Assembly (NCBI GenBank): GCA_019843655.1
Contig: JACDQD010000009.1
Span: forward strand, 25,162,161 to 25,226,160
Direction of reading: 5' to 3'
Origin: Lethocerus indicus
Taxonomy: Eukaryota > Arthropoda > Insecta > Hemiptera > Belostomatidae
Length of the DNA: 64,000 nt
A model generated the notes under the pieces. The model saw only the letters and a list, made by a program, of their open reading frames with translations, searched no databases and had not been told where the DNA came from. The number at the start of each line of letters is the position of its first letter. Position 1 is the first letter of the stretch. The position numbers and the translations under genes are program-made. Below, in pieces: positions 1 to 51,200 of the stretch.

Positions 1-36
1 GGCGGGGTCGAAAATCGAAATTTGCTCAGATCGATT
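1..36 (+). repeat. S2 satellite fragment at window edge
   Basis: The first bases (GGCGGGGTCGAAAATCGAAA, then a CAGATCG core) match the middle of the 100-105 bp S2 unit that fills the right end of the window, with an internal deletion. It runs straight into S1, so the S2/S1 junction seen near 63250 also exists here. Confidence 0.7.
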
Positions 37-2945
37 TTACGCCTAAAACCTAATTTTTGGCCTAAAACCGGGATTTTTGTCCTTGAAAACTCGCTTATTT
101 TGGCCTAAAATCGCATTATTAATAATTTTTGCGCCTAAAACCGCATTTTTGGTCTAAAAACCGGGCTATTTTGGCCAAAATCGCATTTTGGGCCGATTTT
201 GCGCCTAAAACCGCATTTATTACCCGATTTTGTGCCTAAAAACCGCAATTTTGGGCTAATTTTATGCTCAAAACTGCATTTTTGGGCCAATTTTGCGCCT
301 AAAAACCGCATTTTGGCCTAAAACCAATTTTTGGCCAATTTGGCTCCTAAAACTATATTTTGGGCCGATTTTGCGCCTAAAACCGCATTTTTGGTCTAAA
401 AACCGCATTTATTACTTCCGATTTTGTGCCTAAAAACCGCATTTTTGGCCAATTTGCGCCTAAAAACCGTATTTTTGGGCCAATTTTTTGCCTAAAACCG
501 CATTTTGGGCCAATTTGCGCCTAAAAACCGCATTTTTGGTCTAAAACCGCATTTTGGCCAATTTTTCGCCTAAAACCGCATTTTTTGGCCTAAAACCGCA
601 TTTTTGGTCTAAAAACCGCATTTTGGGTCTAAAACCGCATTTTTAAATATTTTTCGTCTAAAATCGCATTTTGGGTCTAAAATCGCATTTTTTTGTCTAA
701 AACCGCATTTTGGGTCTGATTTTGCGCCAAAAACCGCATTTTGGCCTAAAACGCATTTTGGGCCAATTTTTCGTCTAAAAACCGCATTTTGGCCAATTTT
801 AAGCCTAAAACCGCATTTTTGGGCCAATTTTTGCTTAAAACCGCATTTTTTTGCCAATTTTGCGCCTAAAACCTCATATTTTTGGGTCTAAAACAGCATT
901 TTTACATAATTTTTGGCCTAAAAACCGCATTTTGGGTCTAAAAATCGCATTTTGGGCCAATTTTTCGTCTAAAATCGCATTTTGCCCAAAATCGCATTTT
1001 TGTCTAAAAACCGCATTTTGGGTCCGATTTTGCGCCAAAATACGGCATTTTTGGGACCTAAAACCAAATTTTGGGCTTCAATTTTGGGTCTAAAACCGCA
1101 TTTATGACCTGATTTTGTGCCTAAAAAACTTTTATTTTGCCTAAAAATCCGCATTTTGGGCCTAAAATCGCATTTTTAAAGGGCGATTTTGCGCCTAAAA
1201 CAATGCATTTGGGCTGATTGCCTAAAACCAAATTTTGCAATTTTATGCCTTAAAACCGCATTTTTTTGCGTCTAAAACCGCTTATTTTGGCTAAAAACCG
1301 CATTTTTGGCCTAAAAACCGCATTTTGGTCAAACCCCGCATTTTGGGCCGATTTTGCGCCTAAAAACCTCATTTTTGGTCTAAAACCGCTTATTTTGGCT
1401 AAAAACCGCATTTTTGGCCTAAAAACCGCATTTTGGTCAAACCCCGCATTTTGGGCCGATTTTGCGCCTAAAAACCTCATTTTTGGTCTAAAACAGTTAT
1501 TTTGGCCTAAAATTTTTGGTCTAAAATCGCATTTTGGGTCTAAAATCGCATATTTTTGGGCCGATTTTGCGCCTAAAACCGCATTTTGACCCGATTTTGT
1601 TCCTAAAAACAGCATTTTTGGGCCAACTTTATGCTTAAAACCGCATTTATGACTGATTTAGTGCCTAAAACTCCTATTTCTGGGAAACCATTTTATGTCT
1701 AAAACCGCATATTTTGGGCCATATTTGCGCCTAAAACCATATTTTTGCTTATTTTGCGCCTAAAAACCGCATTTTTGGTCCTAAAACCGCATTTTTGGGC
1801 TAAAATCGCATTTTGGGCCTAAAACCGCATTTTTGGTCTAAAACGCATTTTTGGGCCTAAAAATCGCATTTTTGGGTCTAAAATCGCATTTTTGGGCCGA
1901 TTTTGCGCCTAAAAACCGCATTTTGGTCTAAAACCGCTTATTTTGGCCTAAAAACCCATTTTTGGGTCAATTTTGTCTTAAAACCGCATTTTTGGTCTAA
2001 AACCGATTTTCACACTTTTGCCCTAAAACCGCATTTTTGGTCTAAAACCGCATTTTTGGGCCAATTTTTTCGCCTAAAAAACAGCATTTTGGTCTAAAAA
2101 CGCATTTTTGGCCTAAGAATCGCATATATATTTTGGCCTAAAACCGCATTTTTAGGTCTAAAAACCTCTTTTGGCCTCTCAAGCACGAATTTTGGTGCCT
2201 AAAACCGCATTTTTGCCTAAAACCGCATTATGAGCCGATTTTGCGCTAAAACCTCATTTTGGTCTAAAACCGCTTATTTTGGCCTAAAAATCCCATTTCT
2301 GCGTCTAAAAATCGCATTTTTGGGTCTAAAAATCGCATCTTTGGGTCTAAAAATCCCATTTTTGTGCCTAAAAACCGCATTTTTGGGCCAACTTTGCGCC
2401 TAAAAACCGCATTTTGGGTCCGATTTTGCGCCAAAATACGGCATTTTTGGCCTAAAAACCAAATTTTTGGGCCAATTTTGCGTCTTAAACCGTATTTTTT
2501 TGTCTAAAAACCGTTATTTTGGCTTAATAATCGTATTTTATGGCCTAAAAACCGCTTTTATGACCTGATTTAGTGCCTAAAAACCTCATTTTTGGCCCAA
2601 TTTTTCGCCGAAAAATCGCATTTTTGGGCCTTATTTGCGTCTAGAAAACATATTTTGGGCTTATTTTGTGCCTAAAACTGCATTTTTGCCCTAAAAATCG
2701 CATTTTGGGCCTAAAATCGCATTTTGGGCCTAAAAACCGCATTTTTTGGCCTAAACCCTCATTTTTGGGCCTAAAATCGCATTTTGAGCCTAAAACCAAT
2801 TTGGCCCGATTTTGTCTAAAAACCGCATTTTTAGGCCGATTTTTGGCCTAAAAACGCATTTTAGACCCAATTTGCGCCTAAATACCGCATTTTGGCCTAA
2901 AAACCAATTTTTAGGCCGTTTTGCTCCTAAAACTACCGATTTTAT
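30..2945 (+). repeat. S1 satellite block 1
   Basis: About 2.9 kb of degenerate 31-33 bp units built on GCGCCTAAAAACCGCATTTT followed by a GGGCCGATTTT half. Units vary by indels and by half-unit shuffling (GGTCTAAAA versus GGGCCGATTTT linkers). Open frames here, on both strands, are rich in Phe/Lys/Pro and simply translate the repeat; they are not genes. A 108 bp higher-order duplication occurs at about 1273-1490. Confidence 0.95.
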
Positions 2946-3165
2946 ATTGTAGAGACGGATGAAATATTTCATTATTACATTTAGAGGTAGATAAACTATT
3001 TACTCGATCAATTTTCATACACGGCTTATTAGTGTTTATATGAGACAACAAATTCGTATATTTACCATTCTATGAGAACTATAACATTTATACAGTGATG
3101 TATCGGACCACGATTTTACTGGAACTGGAAATCCTGGAATAGTCAGTTAAATTTTAATTAGTCGT
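2946..3165. other. AT-rich spacer, nothing recognised
   Basis: Single-copy-looking AT-rich sequence between S1 and a LINE fragment. No gene, RNA or repeat signature was seen. Confidence 0.5.
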
Positions 3166-3560
3166 GTACCTTTGCTTTTTGACGATCTTACGAATATATT
3201 TGACAGCAAATACGATGTGATTGCCGCCATTATATTAACCACGTTAAATTATATTGGTAAAATTAAAAAAAAAAACAAATTAAGGATATCCAGTTGTTTT
3301 TTTAAATTGAGCTATGTCTCGACTGGGAATTTACACGTAAAGTTTAAAAGACTGGAAGTCAACAGAGGATACAAATTACCACTTAGATGGCCGGACAATG
3401 TATCGAAATTATGTTTAAATTATAAATTATTTATTTATATAATAACGGACTGGAACTGTGGGGTTCGGCCAAAATTAGGGATATAGAAAAAAATTCAAAC
3501 TTTACAGTCGAGAATATTCAAGAGAAAAATAACCAATGGACCCTATTATGTATTATGTCG
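3166..3560 (+). mobile_element. Jockey-like LINE reverse transcriptase fragment
   Basis: A frame from 3172 to about 3486 contains KLCLNYKLFIYII and, past a stop and frame change, LQSRIF, KITNGPYYV. These resemble the C-terminal part of jockey-clade reverse transcriptases (known family pattern: KLLIYK, then TYGIELWG, then QSKxLRxIxNAPWYV). No catalytic YADD segment, start codon or poly-A tail is visible, so this is a decayed 3' piece. It is diverged from the other family A fragments in the window. Confidence 0.6.
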
Positions 3561-4159
3561 TCAACCTCGGCCAAAGTAGTGAAGCTCAAAGTCCCCGTCT
3601 GGGCCGTTCAGAAATACTTACTGCAGCCCTTCGGCATTCCGAACGTCCCCAACAGACGACTGAAAAGGAGTCGGCCCTTTATTTTTATCCTTTCGATGTC
3701 ATGTGATTCGACTCGAGGGCCGTTTCTATTCGCGTACTCCTGAGGCCGAGGACCTAACAACAACAATAATAGTTGGGACGCTTCGAACTCCCGGAGATCC
3801 ATCGTCGGGCCGATTTCGGCCTTGAACCTTTCACTGGGGCGTATCGTCCCGTCAAGATGACCGAATCGGTAGGGCCCGAAAATCGATAATGAAATTCTCT
3901 CTCTCTCGCCGCCGATTCCGGGACCGGAATTCAGTAATTAATAAAAGAAAATTCCGGTATTCGGACGGAATAACGGTCTTTTGATATTGTGCTTTTTAGG
4001 GGGGCAAAAAAAAAATATACGAGAAATAAAAAAAATTCAAAAAAAGGTCGGTGAACCCGGATACGGTCGGTGGTTTCCAGCGGACCAGCCATTCTGGATC
4101 AGCCAACCGGTATAATAGGACTTTTGGCACTTATATATATGTATATATACACATATATA
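3561..4159. other. Unique sequence, no gene recognised
   Basis: Mixed-composition DNA with short open frames on both strands (about 3555-3802) that show no family motif. It includes a short CT run near 3900 and A-rich tracts near 4010-4045. Confidence 0.4.
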
Positions 4160-4350
4160 TTATTTCTCAGGTTCGTGGTGTCTTTCGCTAGACCGGTTTC
4201 AAAACCGGCCGCTCGCCGTCTTCAGTAGCGCTTCCTCCGGCATCCTCACTGCCCACTGTCACTTTCCAGACACTGTACTGTCCCCGACAGTGCTACTGAA
4301 GGTTGGCGAGCGGCCGGTTTTGAAACCGGTCTAGCTAGCGAAAGATTAGA
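4160..4350. mobile_element. Family B fold-back element (short copy)
   Basis: Inverted arms with CTAGACCGGTTTCAAAACCG, CGGCCGCTCGCC and the CTTCAGTAGCG core on the left (about 4190-4230) and their complement on the right (about 4285-4345), around a roughly 60 bp centre. This is the hairpin form of the family that elsewhere in the window occurs as tandem arrays. No transposase is visible. Confidence 0.7.
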
Positions 4351-4734
4351 TGGCCGTATAAAATGGTTCAACACCCCTTCCCTCCCCCCTCCCCCCCAGG
4401 AGGGGGTTGTACTAAGTACCAAGCGTGGAACTGTCGGCCGAAATATATAATATAGACCGGTATCGGAGGAATTTTTGTAGACCGGTTTATCGACAGTTTG
4501 TGTGACACCTAGTGGTAGGTGACAATAAACGGCCGAATGGGGTTGAAAATAAATGGGGTGCAATTAGGGTCGTGTTGACGCCTCAAGGCCGACACCGGCC
4601 TCTATTTCCGGGCCTCGTTGACGTCGTCTAGACTGCGCAATTTATAAATAGGCCGCAATTTTTTCCAATTCGCCCCGGCGCCCACCTATCTTTTTCCAGT
4701 GTAACGACGCCGTCTTCAGTAGCGGCGTGAATCA
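4351..4734. other. CpG-containing region upstream of InR
   Basis: Less AT-rich than its surroundings, with poly-C/poly-G runs at 4380-4405. It lies upstream of the first InR exon and could be 5' flank or 5' UTR, but no open frame with family similarity was seen. A family B scrap (CCGTCTTCAGTAGCGGC) lies near 4711. Confidence 0.3.
4640..4652 (+). promoter_or_regulatory. TATA-like motif upstream of InR
   Basis: TTTATAAATAGG in a locally GC-richer context, about 1.85 kb upstream of the first InR exon (about 100 bp upstream of the left direct-repeat copy). It is a plausible core promoter, but a TATA match alone is weak evidence in AT-rich DNA. Confidence 0.2.
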
Positions 4735-4782
4735 GCGGTATATTTGATAATGGCCTGGTTTCAGATGGAGGCGGTGGTCGGT
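4735..4782 (+). repeat. Direct repeat, left copy, flanking S1 block 2
   Basis: GCGGTATATTTGATAATGGC, a pyrimidine stretch, CAG, then ATGGAGGCGGTGGTCGGT. The same sequence with few differences lies at 6438-6484. The two copies bracket a 1.65 kb S1 array. This copy holds an ATG at 4750 with 21 further sense codons that soon run into S1. Confidence 0.85.
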
Positions 4783-6437
4783 CTAAAAACCGGATTTTTG
4801 GGCCAACTTTGCGCCTAAATACCGCATTTTAGGTCCGATTTTGCGCCTAAATACCGCATTTTTGGCCTAAAGAACCAATTTTTGTGGGCCAATTTCGCTC
4901 CTAAAAACTATATTTTGGGCGGATTTTGCGCCTAAAAACCGCATTTTTTGGTCTAAAAACCGCTTATTTTGGCCTGAAAATCGCATTTTCGGGCCTTAAA
5001 ACCGCATTTTAGGCCGATTTTGCGCCTAAAAACCGCATTTATGACCCGATTTTGTGCCTGAAAACCGCATTTTTGGGCCAATTTTGCGCCTAAAAACCGC
5101 ATTTTAGGTCCGATTTTGCGCCTAAATACCGCATTTTTGGCCTAAAGAACCAATTTTTGTGGGCCAATTTCGCTCCTAAAAACTATATTTTGGGCGGATT
5201 TTGCGCCTAAAAACCGCATTTTTTGGTCTAAAAACCGCATTTTCGGGCCTAAAAACCGCATTTTTGGGCCAATTTGCGCTTCAATACCGCATTTTGGCCT
5301 AAAGAACCAATTTGTGGGCCGCTCCTTAAAACTATATTTTGGGCGGATTTGCGCCATTTTTTGGTCTAAAACCGCTTATTTTGGCTGAAAATCGCATTTT
5401 GGCCTTAAAACCATTTTTAGGCCGATTTTGCGCCTAAAAATTTATGCCCGATTTTGCGCCTAAAAACCGCATTTTTGGGTCAATTTTGCGCCTAAAACCA
5501 CATTTATGGTCCGACTTTGCGCCTAAAACCGCATTTTGGGTCCGACTTTGCGTCTAAATACCGCATTTTGGCCTAAAGAACCAATTTTTGGGCCAATTTC
5601 GCTCCTAAAACTATATTTTGGGCGGATTTTGCGCCTAAAAACCGCATTTTTTGGCCTGAAAATCGCATTTTGGGCCTTAAACTGCATTTTAGGCCGATTT
5701 TGCGCCTGAAAACCGCATTAATGCCTGATTTTGTGCCTAAAACCACTTTTTTAGCACTTTTGCGCCTAAACCGCATTTAGTCCGATTTTGCCCTAAATAC
5801 CGCATTTTGACCTTAAGAACCAATTTTGTGGGCCAATTTCGCTCCTAAAACTATATTTTGGGCGGATTTTTCGCCTAAAACCGCATTTTGGTCTAAAACC
5901 GCATTTATACCCGATTTTGTGCCTAAAACCGCATTTTGGGCCACTTTCGCGCCTAAAACCGCATTTTGGGTCAATTTTGCGCCTAAACCCATTTTTGGGT
6001 CTAAAATCGCATTATCGAGCCGATTTGTGCCTACAACAGCATTTTGCCTACAAATCGCATTTTGGGCCTAAAACCGAATTTAGAGCCATTTTGTGCCTAA
6101 AAACCGCATTTTTGGGCTAACTTTGCGCCTAAAACCTCATTTTGGGTCTAAAAATCGTATTATCGGCCGACTTTGTGCCTACAAACCGCATTTCGCCTCA
6201 AATCGCATTTTGGGCCTAAACCGAATTTTGGGCCAATTTCGCGCCTAAAACTGCATTTTTGGGTCAATTTCGCGCCTAAAACCTCATTTTGGGTCTAAAA
6301 AATCGCATTATCGGGCCGATTTTGTGCCTAAACAGCATTTTGCCTAAACCGCATTTTCGGGCCTAAAACCGAATTTTGGGTTAATTTTGGCCCTAAAATC
6401 GCATTTTTGGTCTAAAACAGCATTTTGGGCTGATTTT
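4783..6437 (+). repeat. S1 satellite block 2
   Basis: S1 units in the same orientation as block 1, organised into a higher-order unit recognisable by CCTAAAGAACCAATTTTTG then CTCCTAAAAACTATATTTTG. That marker recurs near 4867, 5142, 5300, 5575 and 5815, so a composite unit of roughly 160-275 bp has been amplified. The block sits exactly between the two direct-repeat copies. Confidence 0.95.
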
Positions 6438-6484
6438 GCGGTATATTTGATAATTGCCTTTTCCAGATGGAGGCGGTGGTCGGT
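6438..6484 (+). repeat. Direct repeat, right copy, abutting InR exon
   Basis: Right copy of the 4735-4782 repeat. It contains a good splice-acceptor-like tract (CCTTTTCCAG at 6457-6466) followed by ATGGAGGCGGTGGTCGGT and an in-frame TGA at 6485-6487, directly before the open frame of the first InR exon. Confidence 0.85.
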
Positions 6485-6490
6485 TGATCG

Positions 6491-45053
<38,563 letters not shown>

Positions 45054-47530
45054 AACTATCAATCGACAGATTTATTCGCTGATTTACGGTCTCTTTCCGA
45101 GCTCAAAAATCGGTAACACCATCTAAAATACATGTTCGTAGAACGGACAATGACTATTTTAAGAATTACTAATATCTTATATAAGGGTCACCTTATATAT
45201 ATATTTTAATATCGCTTTATTCCTACAAATATTATTTTTCCTCAAAGGGCATAAGAAATTGTTCAAGACTGAACTTATATTATGTATCATACATATATAT
45301 ATATATATTTTAATATTTCTATATTTTTAGTAATTACTTAACGAATTTAAGATTATTTTTGAAACAGTGTATTCTTGGGAATCTGCTTCTTGGCTGTGGC
45401 TAATTATCCCAAAAAAAAAGGACCTCAATCCTAATATTGAGAGGGTTTTTATAAAAAATTTTCATTAGCTGGAGAAGCTTCAAGTACAAAGTTAACTTTA
45501 AGTCGTGACTTCCTACAATTGGGGAGTCACATTTATATTATTTAAATTTACTTTCTATAAATGTTCCTAATTATTTTTGATCTGATAGGTTAAACCGCCT
45601 TGAAATTTTAAATTTCCTTTATTTATTACGCGCTCAGGAGTTATATTAAATTAACCATTAATTTTAAACGCTTTTCATGTATCAATTTTTATATATATAT
45701 CAATTATTAAAATTTATACTGTATAAATTTTTAACGGTAAATATGTGGTATATATATGTGAAATATGCACACCAATATTCCTTTAAGTAGATTTATAAAA
45801 TGTATTTTTCGACTAGAAAGAATAATACTTTTTTATTAATAAATTTTCTATCTAGTTTTCCGTGTAGGAGTTGACGTTAAATTCAAATTTCCATAATGAT
45901 TTATGCTCGGCTATGTTGGGATATAAAACCACCTGCTCACGAGAGAATTTAAGAATACATTAGTGTAATATTTTTAAATAACTACTGTATGAGATATATT
46001 TTTATGCTCTATAAATGATATTTAATTATCTGGTCGCCGGTAGAAAAATCTGTCTACCAATTCCTAAAATAACTAATTTACTGTCCACTTATAAACTAAT
46101 CTGTGCTGTCGTTTCGCGAAAATGAACGTTTTATTTGTAGTTGTATTTCAATGCACTTCATATTGATGTTTCAAAATTTTCATAATATTTGAGTGTATAA
46201 ATCGTTTAATCTCTATTTGTCACTGGCAGTAATATGACATTAAAACTATCACCTTTAATTTATAGCGATCCGAAGACCGTAAAGTATATTTTTTATTGAG
46301 AAAAATGTTACAATATCTCTTAAATTAACTAGTCGTAGACATTAATTTCAGAAGAAGTAACATTATCGAAACTTAGATTACTTTTTGATATCGATAAATT
46401 TTTTTTTTTAGCAATTAATTTAAATTTATACTATAATGTTGACGTTGCTCAAGGGTTTGGATCTATTGATCCTTCAAAGTTACTAAATTCTTTATAATTT
46501 GTCATTTCATTTGCGTAATTTAGTAATGGTGCTTTTCTACCTGTAAATTAATTGCCATAATAATGATTTCACAAATATTCTCAAATATTCTACTGTCGTA
46601 TGCACATTAAAAATGACATTTAATCTTAATATGTTTAATTTGAAAATAAATTTTGTCATTATGTTTATGGAACTATAAACCTTTTTATGTAAATTTCAAT
46701 CGACGGAAATTCCCATTTAATATTGTACGAAAATATTTTTGAAAAATTTTCCATGTAAAATATACCATTTACTATTTGTTTACGCATTTCGTAAAACATT
46801 GAAAAACTGTACAAATTTAGTTCGTACAATTTTACTCATCTAATAATTCTGTTAATTTACAAATTAAAATATCTACGACTTAAATTAATCAAAAACATAT
46901 TTGTTCCACTTAGGATTAAATGGTAACGCTATTATGTATGAGTTGTATGGCCGTTATAAATAGGAATTCTAAATACCTCCAATACATGATGTATTACACC
47001 TGTAATTTGTACACGATGTATTTATATTATGAATACTGTTTTTATACAGCGTTAATTATATTTTATGTAAAATTTTATTGTAATCTATTGATTATATATT
47101 GCTTTCGAGTTTTCGGTGTATCAGTACACATGCATACGAATCCAAATACACCGATATGTAATTGTTAATTATTTTTATATCTAATAATTTTGTTCAGAAA
47201 AAAAAATGTTAGTCTAGTTACTTAATTGTAAATTTTAATGTTATTGAAATTTTTTTACGTATTTTTTTTTTCTATTTTCACTTTAAAATTTATTACAACG
47301 TACTCTGTACATAGAACAAATTTAAATTTATAAAATCAGCGTTTTATATATATATATAATGCCATAAATGTTGTAAGCCCGAAGAATTACATTCAAAACG
47401 GTGAATATAAATGTTTGTAATGTTTAATACTAGTTACCATTTGGATGAGAGTTGATATATTCACGAAAATATTCCAGAATATTTTTACGTTTTATAAAAG
47501 TGTTGAAATAAATTTTGGCCACTTGTTCAT
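45054..47530 (+). other. Probable InR 3' UTR
   Basis: AT-rich, without repeat families or convincing frames, in sharp contrast to the introns. Candidate poly-A signals include AATAAA near 46647 and at 47509 (GAAATAAATTTTGG) followed by a T-rich downstream element. The length is inferred. Confidence 0.45.
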
Positions 47531-48221
47531 TTTCTATTTTCCTTTTCCATTCCCTGCAGTAAAATTAACATAACTGAATTTATATTCATTAAAATAATTG
47601 AAACGTTATCCGAAGAATGATCAAACAAAATGATCGGATGATTTAATTTTTATTCAATTTATTATTTTCAATTGAAATTTATTCAATTTTATTTATTTTC
47701 TTACATAAATGGGACCCAAAATATTTGTACAGGGAAAGGGCATATTATTATTTACTTGCCTCTTCGCTTGAGTCTTTACTAACTTCATAACAAATACGCA
47801 AACTCTGTTTACCATAATACGATTTCAGTAAGAAATTTTTGTTGGACTCTAATAGTTCATTCAATTTCTCCACTGAAACATTTACACGTAAGTAGTAAAT
47901 TACTGTTTTATTCAAATTAATCGAAATGTATGATATAAATTATTCGAATAGAAAATGAATTTATACTGATCACAGTAAACGTTGATCATAATATAATGTA
48001 TTTCGCCCAAGAAATATTTCATACATTTACGCGTAAGGCTACATTTCAGTTCAACATTGTATATTATGTAATATTAGAAAGTGTTTATAGACGTTAATGT
48101 GGTCCGGTAAATTAATCGAATAGTTGAAATTTTACATTTTGTGTTTTCGTAATCAACGAATTTTAAATTCTCTATTTTATATTTTAGACTGGAGCGAAAT
48201 TTTCGGTTTCGAATTATAAGC
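47531..48221. other. Intergenic region and 5' flank of second gene
   Basis: AT-rich DNA between the presumed InR 3' end and the ATG at 48222. No TATA or Inr element stands out. Confidence 0.35.
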
Positions 48222-48275
48222 ATGTCACTTCTGTTTTTCATCTGGAGCATTTTTCTAACGCCATCTATAGGCGAG
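48222..48275 (+). CDS. Second gene, exon 1 (signal peptide)
   Basis: ATG to GGCGAG before GTCAGT. 18 codons, phase 0. The hydrophobic core LLFFIWSIFL and a likely cleavage after SIG support secretion. The ATG is the only sensible start in the frame. Confidence 0.75.
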
Positions 48276-51200
48276 GTCAGTACTAAAAAAAAATTATATA
48301 ATAAAAAATAAAAATATATTTATAATACGGAAAATATAATTAATTTAAGGTCAAAGTTATAGAATACTCTTGCAATTTTCTGCGACCGCAAATCTATTTT
48401 GTATTTAGATTCTAATGTAATGTATCATTTTCTATCAGTACATGGTCATGTATGATACAAGGAGGAAAACTGCAAGAATTATTGTAGATTAATAATTATT
48501 TTATACCGGGCCAGAAAAAAATGATACGATGTCTTTTAACCGATTTAGGATGTTGAAAATTTGAAGAATTCGAAAGAAGATTATTACATTGAATACATGA
48601 ATACTCATCACATTTATCACGCATACACATTTTCGTCTGGAGTCGGAAACAGGGAATGTAAGTAATTAATAGACAATACAAATTTATTTATAAAAATTTT
48701 TTGGAGGCAATATAAATAATTTTTAAACAGAGTGCGTTTAAAGGATAAAAAATGAAGCAAAACTCCTTCAATAACATGAGATTATGGAAAGGGGGAAAAG
48801 ACAGAAAATAATTACCTATTGTATAATAATTAATACATCAATAAACTTAATGAAAATATAATTAACGACGCGCTTAATTTCTTTTAGGTTTAAAAGTGGA
48901 CGGAGTGAACGTCGATTTGAACTTCAAACTGGGCGAAGGCGTAAAGGAATGGACTAAGTTGAAGTCGAAAAAACAATTTTGGCTAGTCGGAATAAGGGGA
49001 AAAGGTTTTACGTTAATAAACGAAAAAAAACTACAGAACAAATCAAACATTTTCGAAAGGAAAATTGGTACCTTTTTATATCGTTCATTTACTTGTCTCT
49101 CTGAATGAATTATTAATTTGAGAAATGAGTGGTCTTTTCAATTTGTTTTGTTGCTAATAAAACTAAAATAATGATATTTAATGTAACTAATATATTATTA
49201 TCATCGCTAAAATGTTTGTTTTTCATTTCAGAGCTCGATTACGAAGTGAAAACTGCGACTCTGTTCGAAGTGCCGAATAAATTGTTGAGAAAAAAAGAAA
49301 TCGTACTGCTTGTAGTTGTAAAGCAGGAAATATTGTACAATATTTTCTGGTATAGAATAGTCGGAAATGATATTGTAAGTATACAGTAATAAAAAAAAAA
49401 AAAGGAAACTACTATAACTATTATTACTTCAACATAATTTCAATTGTGCCTACATGTTTATGGTTAATATGAATTTTTTTATTTCCTTTCTGAGCTTGAA
49501 ACGGGTCTTAAATTGAACATTATATGTCAGTGGATAAATTGAAAAAAATTATTTTATTTTTAAAATTATAATTTTTTATTTTGTATGTACATACTATTTC
49601 GATTCACCGAAAACAGGTCAGCCAACAATTATCTAATAAAATGTTTTAGAAAATAATACAGGGAATAAATTTGCTCTTATTGAATTATAATTCAATTGGG
49701 TGAAAATTTTTTAAACGCTCATTAATTATCCCTAGAAAAAATTCTGGGAATGGCCACTACTGAAGAAAGTCACTTCTATAAATGTTTTCAAATACGGCAA
49801 CGATTATAATATTGTGACGGCCAAAGATTACGGAATATACGGAGGAAGTATAGACCTGTACAGATTGCATTTCAATAACAGCGTTCCGAATATTTGGTAA
49901 TGTCAATATATCGAGATATAATACAAACATTAATTACAGATAAATAATTTATTTTTTCTAATACTCTGTCTCTCTTTCAAATACGCTCAGGTTCCTTCAG
50001 AAGATACCGTTGAAATATACGACGAAATCGATTTCCGTCACTTCGTCGGTCGACGACATTTATATGTCCATCGTACAAAATTCTCTCGGAATTGTTCAGA
50101 TATACAGATACGAGACTTTCTGTCCCGAAACGGCCGAAGGGAAATTCGTCCATCGGCAATATTTGAAAAGTGATAATGTCACGAGTGTCGATACATTTTT
50201 TATGGCGAGCAGAAATTATCTGGTCATAAACGGGGATCGGGCCGGTATTTATATATTCGAAAGAAACGGCCAAGTAACGTCGGTATTTCAAAAAATGCTA
50301 GGTAAGCCCAATTGTATATTTTGCGGTATGATTTTTTTTTTATCATACTTCAACTCAGTTCGATGCTTTTATTTTATTTTATACAAATTATTTTTTCGTT
50401 CGCAAACGGATGTTGGCAACGCAAAAAATTTCTCTTCTTTCAATCTATCCGTATATTGATATTTCAGGTGTTATTGAAGAATGGATGATACTCGAAGTCG
50501 ACACTTATAGGGACGATATAATATTGTTGGCTAAAAACGAAAGCGTCGTGACGACGATAATATGGGCGGGAAGTCTCGACGGATTTATTGTAAAAGAGTC
50601 GAAAATTGTTTGCAGCGAAATTAACGAGAGGAACGAAAAACTGTCTGGCAAGTATTAGGTTTTTTTTTGCCATTGCCGACAATAATTTCAAAATTCCACT
50701 GTAATTTCATTGCAAGATCGGAAAAAATATTTCACACTAAAGACCTTGTCCGAAATTTGAACAGGCCGAATAATAATTTTATGTTAATATTAAGAATTGA
50801 AATTTTTTTAAATTATGGTCCTCCATTTTGCCTTTCACAAAACACTGGTCTAATAAAATCTCTTCAACATTTCAAAATTCCACTGTAATTTCATTGCAAG
50901 ATCAGAAAAATATTTCACAGTAAAGACCTTGTCCAAAATTTGAACAGGCCGAATAATAATTTTATGTTAATATTAAGAATTGAAATTTTTTTTAAATTAT
51001 GGTCCTCCATTTATAAACACTGGTCTAATAAAATCTCTTCAACATTTCAAAATTCCACTGTAATTTCATTGCAAGATCAGAAAAAATATTTCACACTAAA
51101 GACCTTGTCCAAAATTTGAACAGGCCGAATAATAATTTTATGTTAATATTAAGAATTGAAATTTTTTTTAAATTATGGTCCTCCATTTTGCCTTTCACAA

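Noticed and set aside
609..2972. Many 60-120 codon frames rich in Phe, Lys, Pro and Arg on both strands
   Set aside because: They are translations of the 31-33 bp S1 repeat. The same phrases recur in every S1 block, and there are no starts, splice sites or domains.
4750..4815. ATG 4750 as the InR start
   Set aside because: It reads into S1 and stops within 22 codons. Even joined to the right repeat copy it would meet TGA at 6485.
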